Below, piece after piece: positions 6,596-10,375 of a stretch of 10,375 nt of DNA (positions are counted from its first letter, which is position 1; the number at the start of each line of letters is the position of its first letter). The stretch is taken from NCBI GenBank assembly GCA_030613345.1, contig JAUWMD010000073.1, positions 1-10,375 of the forward strand, in the 5' to 3' direction. This DNA comes from Candidatus Krumholzibacteriota bacterium. GTDB lineage: Bacteria > Krumholzibacteriota > Krumholzibacteriia > Krumholzibacteriales > Krumholzibacteriaceae. The position numbers and the translations under genes are program-made. The notes beneath the pieces are model-generated. The model did no database searches. It had not been told where the DNA came from and was given only the letters and a program-made list of their open reading frames with translations.

Positions 6596-6639
6596 GCGGT
6601 AGCAGGAGGGGGATTTTCATCGCCAGGAGGTACCCGCTG

Positions 6640-7641
6640 ATGCGGGCTCGTCTATTATCGGTTTTATTTGCTGTCTCTATCATTTCCGGATCGTTGCCCA
6701 TGCAGTCGTGCGGGGACGGAGAGAGGGTGGAGGAAAGTTCCGGAGGGACGCTGATCGTATTTCACGCTGGCAGCCTGTCGGTGCCGTTCAGAAGGATCTC
6801 CAGGATGTTCATGGAGGAGAATCCAGGTGTCACCGTTCGGCTCGAATCCGCCGGGAGCAGGTCTTGCGCGAGGAAGATATCCGACCTCGGCAGGGAATGC
6901 GACGTGATGGCGTCGGCAGCCTACACGGTGATCGACGCGCTCCTAATCCCGGACCACGCATCCTGGAACATCAAGTTTGCCAGCAACGAGATGGCGATCG
7001 TCCACACGGAAGATTCGAAACGGCATGGGGAGATAGACGCGTGGAACTGGTACGAGGTGCTGCTCGACCCCGGGGTGGCCTTCGGACGCTCCGATCCCGA
7101 CGCCGATCCGTGTGGCTACAGGGCCGTGCTGACGATGAAACTCGCCGGGGAATATTACGGAGAAAGCGGTCTGGCTGCTCGGCTGCTCGAGAAAGACAGA
7201 CGTTTCATCAGACCGAAGGAGACCGATCTTCTCGCACTGCTCGAGACGGGGACGATCGATTACATCTTCCTCTATCGCTCGGTGGCGCAGCAGCACGGGC
7301 TCGAGTTTCTCATCCTGCCCGACGAGGTGAATCTAAAAAATCCCGGATTCACGGATTTATACGGCACGGTAAGCGTCGAGATCTCGGGAAAGAAACCGGG
7401 TGAGAGGATTGTAAAGCGCGGCGCCCCGATGGTCTACGGGATCACGATTCCCTCGAACTCGCCGAGCCCGGAGCTCGCGCAGCATTTCATAGATTTCATT
7501 CTTGATCCCGATAAGGGGATGAAGGTGATGGAGGAGGCCGGGCAGCCCTCTGTGGTTCCGTCTTCCTCTGATACTTACGAGGCGATCCCTGCCGCATTGA
7601 AAAAATTCGCGAAGCCGGCCGCAGGGAGCCGGAGTGGCTGA
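6640..7641 (+). CDS. wtpA: Tungstate/molybdate-binding lipoprotein of an ABC transporter
   Basis: This 333-residue periplasmic binding protein of the WtpA (ModA/WtpA cluster) type captures tungstate or molybdate for import. An N-terminal hydrophobic signal (MRARLLSVLFAVSII) is followed by Cys24 in MQSC, an imperfect lipobox, so lipid anchoring is likely. Family motifs are conserved: FHAGSLSVPF (41-50, oxyanion Ser45), ESAGS (69-73, Ser73), SDPDADPCGYR (151-161, Asp156) and RPKETDL (191-197, Glu194). The Asp and Glu positions are those that complete octahedral metal coordination in archaeal WtpA/ModA, which points to high tungstate affinity. YIFLYRSVAQQHGL (208-221) and PMVYGITI (263-270) also match WtpA. 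The start at 6640 has AGGAGG nine bases upstream; the in-frame ATG at 6547 would lie inside the predicted promoter. It is first in the uptake operon, divergent from the tungsten enzyme. Confidence 0.93.
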   Translation: MRARLLSVLFAVSIISGSLPMQSCGDGERVEESSGGTLIVFHAGSLSVPFRRISRMFMEENPGVTVRLESAGSRSCARKISDLGRECDVMASAAYTVIDALLIPDHASWNIKFASNEMAIVHTEDSKRHGEIDAWNWYEVLLDPGVAFGRSDPDADPCGYRAVLTMKLAGEYYGESGLAARLLEKDRRFIRPKETDLLALLETGTIDYIFLYRSVAQQHGLEFLILPDEVNLKNPGFTDLYGTVSVEISGKKPGERIVKRGAPMVYGITIPSNSPSPELAQHFIDFILDPDKGMKVMEEAGQPSVVPSSSDTYEAIPAALKKFAKPAAGSRSG

Positions 7642-7653
7642 AGTGAAGGAACG

Positions 7654-8451
7654 ATGTTGATTATCTCCAGAATCGAACCGATGCATCTCATCTTCGCCGC
7701 GCTCGGGGGAGCATTGCTCCTCTTCATAGTCGCTCCACTGGCGGGGATGTTTCTCAACGTCGGCAAGGCGGAACTGTCCGAGGCAGCTGCCGATCCGGAG
7801 GTAACAGGGAGCATCCGGCTTACACTGCTCTCATCGATGGGAGCGACGCTTATCGCGGCGATCGGGGCCGTTCCCTTCGCATGGATACTCGCGAGGAAGG
7901 ATTTTCCTTTCAAGAGGCTGGTCAACGGGATCGTCGACCTGCCTATCGTAATACCCCATTCGGCGGCGGGAATAGCCCTGCTCGGAGTGCTCGCGCCGGG
8001 AACCCCGGTCGGTTCGCTCGGTGAAAGACTGGGAGTGACCTTCATCGGCGGTATCGCGGGGATCATGGCGGCGATGGCCTTCGTCTCGATCCCCTTTCTC
8101 GTCAACGCTGCGAGGGACGGATTCGCCGCCGTGCCGGTACGGCTCGAGCAGGCGGCTCTCAACCTCGGAGCATCGCCGCTCAGGGTATTCCTGACGATCT
8201 CCGTGCCGATGGCGTGGAGGTCGATCATCTCCGGCCTCGTTCTGATGTGGGCAAGGGGAATGAGCGAGTTCGGAGCCGTGCTGATAATAGCGTATCACCC
8301 GATGATAACACCCGTACTGATCTACGAGCGCTTCGGCGCCTTCGGGTTGAAATACGCGAGGCCGGTGACGGTCCTCTTCGTCGCTGTCTGTCTCGTCTTC
8401 TTCTTAGCGCTGAGGATGATAGCGGGGAGGCGGAGCCATGTCGAGGGATGA
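7654..8451 (+). CDS. wtpB: Tungstate/molybdate ABC transporter permease
   Basis: This 265-residue inner-membrane permease of the ModB/WtpB/CysT type has about six hydrophobic segments (roughly residues 12-32, 57-80, 92-115, 130-151, 186-213 and 236-255). The cytoplasmic EAA loop that docks on the ATPase is clear at 164-185 (LEQAALNLGASPLRVFL). The stretch VDLPIVIPHSAAGIALLG (94-111) is typical of the oxyanion permeases. It begins 12 bp after the wtpA stop, with GAAGGA close upstream (short spacing), and its last 14 bp overlap wtpC, indicating a coupled operon. The substrate is assigned from wtpA, not from the permease itself. Confidence 0.92.
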   Translation: MLIISRIEPMHLIFAALGGALLLFIVAPLAGMFLNVGKAELSEAAADPEVTGSIRLTLLSSMGATLIAAIGAVPFAWILARKDFPFKRLVNGIVDLPIVIPHSAAGIALLGVLAPGTPVGSLGERLGVTFIGGIAGIMAAMAFVSIPFLVNAARDGFAAVPVRLEQAALNLGASPLRVFLTISVPMAWRSIISGLVLMWARGMSEFGAVLIIAYHPMITPVLIYERFGAFGLKYARPVTVLFVAVCLVFFLALRMIAGRRSHVEG

Positions 8452-9532
8452 AAATGCCGCAGGGCGTACCATGCTGGAGGTCGACAGGCTTGCGAAGAGA
8501 CTCGGGGAGTTTTCGATCTCCAATGTCTCGTTTACCATCGACGAGGGGGAATATTTTGTCCTTCTCGGCGCTTCGGGCACGGGGAAGACGGTCCTCCTGG
8601 AGACGTTGACAGGCGTTATCCAGCCCGATTCGGGGCGTGTCGTTCTCGCCGGGCGCGACATCACCCGCGAGAGGATGCAGCGCAGGAAACTCGGGATTGT
8701 CTTCCAGGACCAGGCACTCTTTCCGCACATGTCGGTGGGGAGGAACATCGCCTACGGGCCGGCCTCCTCGGGGATGAAGCGCTCCGATATCGAGAAACTC
8801 GTCGAATCGCTCGCGTCCGGGATGGGCATCGGCCATCTGCTCGATCGCGGCCCGGCGACACTTTCCAGCGGCGAGGCGCAGAGGTCCGCACTCGCGCGAG
8901 CCCTGGCCATGGGTCCCGACTGCCTCCTGCTCGACGAGCCGTTGTCTTCGCTCGATTCGGGGGCGAGGGTCGAGATCCGCACGCTCCTTAAAAAACTCAA
9001 CCGCGGCGGGATGACGATGCTCCACGTTACGCACGATTACGAGGAGGCGGTGGCCCTGGCCACGAAGATAGGGATCATGGAGAACGGAACGGTGGTTCAG
9101 GTAGACACGCCGCAGCGCATTCTCACCCATCCCGGATCGGAGTTTGTCGCGAGGTTCGTCGGGATCAGGAATGTGTACAGAGGCCGGCTTCGAAGGGAAT
9201 CGGACGGAACGTCCCTTTTCGAGTCAGGCTCGGAGGCCCCGTTCCGACTCGAGACATTGTGCGAGGCTATCGAGGGCGAGGCGACCGCCGTGGTGAGGAG
9301 CGAAGACGTGACACTGTCGGCATATCGTCCCGACACAAGTGCGAGAAATCTCTTCGAGGGTACTGTCAGCGAGATCGTCCCGGCGAGAAGGGGCGCTGAA
9401 GTCACCATAGATGCCGGCGCGATGATAGTCGCAATGGTCACCGAACGTTCTGTCGAAGCGCTTGGTCTCGAGAGGGGAAACAGGGTCTTTGCATCGATCA
9501 AGGCGAGCGCCGTGAGGATAATCGAAGGATGA
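8438..9532 (+). CDS. wtpC: Tungstate/molybdate ABC transporter ATP-binding protein with TOBE domain
   Basis: This 364-residue ATPase energises the transporter from the cytoplasmic side. It shows Walker A GASGTGKT (44-51), Q-loop VFQDQ (88-92), signature LSSGEAQR (142-149, where most relatives have LSGGE), Walker B LLLDEP (163-168), D-loop SSLD and switch His199. Residues about 300-364 form a C-terminal TOBE-like oxyanion domain, as in ModC/WtpC, which may sense cytoplasmic metal and inhibit transport. The ATG at 8438 lies within the end of wtpB and has GGGGAGGCGGAG just upstream; a later Met12 is less likely. The following ModE-like gene starts 4 bp after its stop. Confidence 0.93.
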   Translation: MSRDENAAGRTMLEVDRLAKRLGEFSISNVSFTIDEGEYFVLLGASGTGKTVLLETLTGVIQPDSGRVVLAGRDITRERMQRRKLGIVFQDQALFPHMSVGRNIAYGPASSGMKRSDIEKLVESLASGMGIGHLLDRGPATLSSGEAQRSALARALAMGPDCLLLDEPLSSLDSGARVEIRTLLKKLNRGGMTMLHVTHDYEEAVALATKIGIMENGTVVQVDTPQRILTHPGSEFVARFVGIRNVYRGRLRRESDGTSLFESGSEAPFRLETLCEAIEGEATAVVRSEDVTLSAYRPDTSARNLFEGTVSEIVPARRGAEVTIDAGAMIVAMVTERSVEALGLERGNRVFASIKASAVRIIEG

Positions 9533-9536
9533 TGCA

Positions 9537-9920
9537 ATGAAGAAGAAATCAGGTCGGGTGAGTCCGGGGATCAGGCTCTATCTCTCCGACGGTGGGAGCG
9601 AGGGGATGTTCGGTGACGGGAAGTGGCGATTGCTCAGGTCGGTAGATGAAGAGGGATCGATCCGGAAAGCGGCCGAAAAGCTCGGCAGGGGATACCGTAA
9701 GGCCTGGGGCGACATCAAGCGGACCGAGAATGCGCTCGGCCGCAAGATTGTCAGGAAGACGAGGGGAGGGCCGACAGGCGGTGCGACCGAGCTCACCGAG
9801 TTCGGCAGGGAACTGCTTTCAGGATGGCAGAGGTACAGGGAGGCCGTTATGGAGGGGATGGAGGGGGCGTTCGAGCTCCATCTCTCCGGCCTTCTCGAAA
9901 GGAGCGAAGATGAATACTGA
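9537..9920 (+). CDS. Single-domain ModE-like winged-helix regulator
   Basis: This 127-residue DNA-binding protein resembles the N-terminal domain of ModE. It has GDGKWRLLRSVDEEGSIRKA (26-45), the recognition-helix region LGRGYRKAWGDIKRTENAL (49-67), and the Gly-rich wing GGPTGGATELTEFG (77-90). Full-length ModE (about 260 residues) adds two Mop/TOBE domains that bind molybdate; these are absent, so metal sensing must occur another way or through a partner. The start ATG has GAAGGA seven bases upstream, overlapping the wtpC end, so it is co-transcribed with the transporter. The next gene overlaps its 3' end by 11 bp. The inferred targets are the inverted repeats in 6500-6595. It may be a constitutive repressor, a partner-dependent sensor, or an activator. 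Confidence 0.88.
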   Translation: MKKKSGRVSPGIRLYLSDGGSEGMFGDGKWRLLRSVDEEGSIRKAAEKLGRGYRKAWGDIKRTENALGRKIVRKTRGGPTGGATELTEFGRELLSGWQRYREAVMEGMEGAFELHLSGLLERSEDEY

Positions 9921-10098
9921 AGAGTCTGAAAAGATCATAGAGGAATCGTCTATCCAGCGGGACGGCAGGAAGATCCTGCCCTGCGCGAAGGCTTTCGTTC
10001 TGTCGGGCAAGTACGGCATCCCGCTGAAGGATATCGGCGCGTACTGCACCAAAAACGGGATCAGGATAAGCAACTGCCAGCTCGGCTGCTTCGAGTGA
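9910..10098 (+). CDS. Small four-cysteine protein, function unknown
   Basis: This 62-residue protein is encoded in a frame that overlaps the end of the ModE-like gene by 11 bp. It has GGAG seven bases before the ATG, so it is almost certainly translated and coupled to the regulator. The first about 20 residues are charged. The body runs from KILPCAKAF (21-29) through KDIGAYCTKNGIRISNCQLG (40-59) to CF. It holds four cysteines at 25, 46, 56 and 60, enough for a zinc or small Fe-S site or a thiol switch. The body looks helical, and the spaced IPLKDIG...NGIRI pattern resembles a mini helix-turn-helix. I do not recognise a named family. Its place between a sensor-less ModE-like regulator and a MobB-like protein suggests a part in sensing or handling molybdenum/tungsten or its cofactor. 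Confidence 0.75.
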   Translation: MNTEESEKIIEESSIQRDGRKILPCAKAFVLSGKYGIPLKDIGAYCTKNGIRISNCQLGCFE

Positions 10099-10110
10099 GG
10101 CTGACTGCGG

Positions 10111-10375
10111 ATGAAGACTGTTGTTATATCGGGAGCGAGATCGAACGTCGGCAAGACTACGCTGGCTGAGGAGATCCGCCAGTTGCTTCCCGGAAGTGTG
10201 CGCGTAAAGCTCGGACATGGGGAACTGAAAGAAGATATGGATGATATTTTTTATCATGCAGGGACTCCATATGAGCGGATAAAAGAGGAAAATCCACAAG
10301 CGGATTTTTTAATTATAGAGAGCAACCGAATACTCGAGGAGATCGATCCGGATCTCGCAATCTATCTGCCCGCCG
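10111..10375 (+). CDS. MobB-like P-loop nucleotide-binding protein, N-terminal fragment
   Basis: The ATG at 10111 has GTGAGG upstream and starts 12 bp after the small-protein stop; the frame runs off the window after 88 residues. The N-terminus MKTVVISGARSNVGKTTLAE holds a Walker A P-loop (GARSNVGKT, residues 8-16). It is followed by RVKLGHGE, similar in position to the basic/His strand of MobB, and by ADFLIIESNRIL, a Walker B-like strand ending in Glu, then DPDLAIYLPA. This layout fits MobB-type GTP-binding proteins linked to molybdopterin nucleotide attachment, though another small P-loop kinase or GTPase is possible. The stretch about 10240-10330 is noticeably more AT-rich than the rest of the operon. 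Co-location with wtpABC and the regulator supports a role in W/Mo cofactor handling. Confidence 0.7.
   Translation, partial: MKTVVISGARSNVGKTTLAEEIRQLLPGSVRVKLGHGELKEDMDDIFYHAGTPYERIKEENPQADFLIIESNRILEEIDPDLAIYLPA

Larger units (their letters stand above)
6429..6639. promoter_or_regulatory. Divergent control region between the tungsten-enzyme operon and wtpABC
   Basis: About 210 bp, clearly more AT-rich than the flanking genes, separate the two oppositely transcribed operons. The motif GATAT or its complement ATATC occurs at 6500-6504, 6529-6533, 6544-6548, 6561-6565 and 6588-6593 (the last as the palindrome GATATC). Such AT-rich TAT/ATA half-sites resemble, but do not match exactly, the half-sites of ModE-family regulators, and a ModE-like gene lies in the rightward operon. 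Both RBSs are strong: AAGGAGG for the leftward gene and AGGAGG (6625-6630) for wtpA. Co-regulation of metal uptake and metalloenzyme from this region is an inference. Confidence 0.6.

Noticed and set aside
6547..6639. Upstream in-frame ATG start for wtpA at 6547
   Set aside because: It lies within the inverted repeat and upstream of the TTGACA promoter, has no RBS, and would bury the signal peptide that begins cleanly at 6640.
6429..6701. A 91-residue N-terminal extension of the AOR-N/NuoEF gene
   Set aside because: The extra residues do not resemble AOR. They would overlap the wtpA start and both predicted promoters, and the ATG at 6428 has an excellent AAGGAGG site.

Overview
The window is GC-rich (by eye about 60%). 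It reads as a chromosomal piece of an anaerobic, outer-membrane-bearing (Gram-negative type) bacterium. The evidence is a C-terminal piece of an outer-membrane beta-barrel protein at the left edge, strong AGGAGG-type ribosome binding sites, a sigma70-like promoter, and a large iron-sulfur/tungsten oxidoreductase. I cannot name the phylum. Nothing suggests a phage, IS element, CRISPR array or RNA gene.

Layout. Positions 1-375 (+) hold the end of the beta-barrel gene. It converges on a four-gene minus-strand operon (6428 down to 400). Transcribed right to left, the operon is: (i) a 1068-aa fusion of the N-terminal domain of aldehyde ferredoxin oxidoreductase (AOR) with NuoE- and NuoF-like modules and a 2x[4Fe-4S] tail; (ii) a 665-aa fusion of a NuoG/HydA-like [2Fe-2S] plus 2x[4Fe-4S] head with the C-terminal domains of AOR; (iii) a ThiF/MoeB-like adenylyltransferase; (iv) a 66-aa ThiS/MoaD-like sulfur carrier ending in Gly-Gly. 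A roughly 210-bp divergent control region (6429-6639) carries a near-consensus promoter and several inverted repeats. To the right on the plus strand is a tungstate/molybdate uptake operon: wtpA (binding lipoprotein), wtpB (permease), wtpC (ATPase), a single-domain ModE-like regulator, a 62-aa four-cysteine protein and a MobB-like P-loop protein cut by the window end.

The main discovery candidate is the split enzyme. The AOR catalytic polypeptide, normally one chain of about 600 residues, is divided at its domain 1/domain 2 boundary. Each half is fused in frame to a different electron-transfer module of the NuoEFG/HydABC type. To form a tungstopterin site the two halves must come together, which would place NAD(H)/FMN chemistry, two ferredoxin-like relays and the aldehyde site in one two-subunit enzyme. 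Motif counting gives about nine Fe-S clusters plus FMN and W-pterin. The parsimonious inference is an NAD-linked, possibly electron-bifurcating or confurcating, tungsten aldehyde (or carboxylate) oxidoreductase. The tungstate transporter and regulator supply the metal, and the ThiS/ThiF-like pair probably supplies dithiolene sulfur for the pterin.
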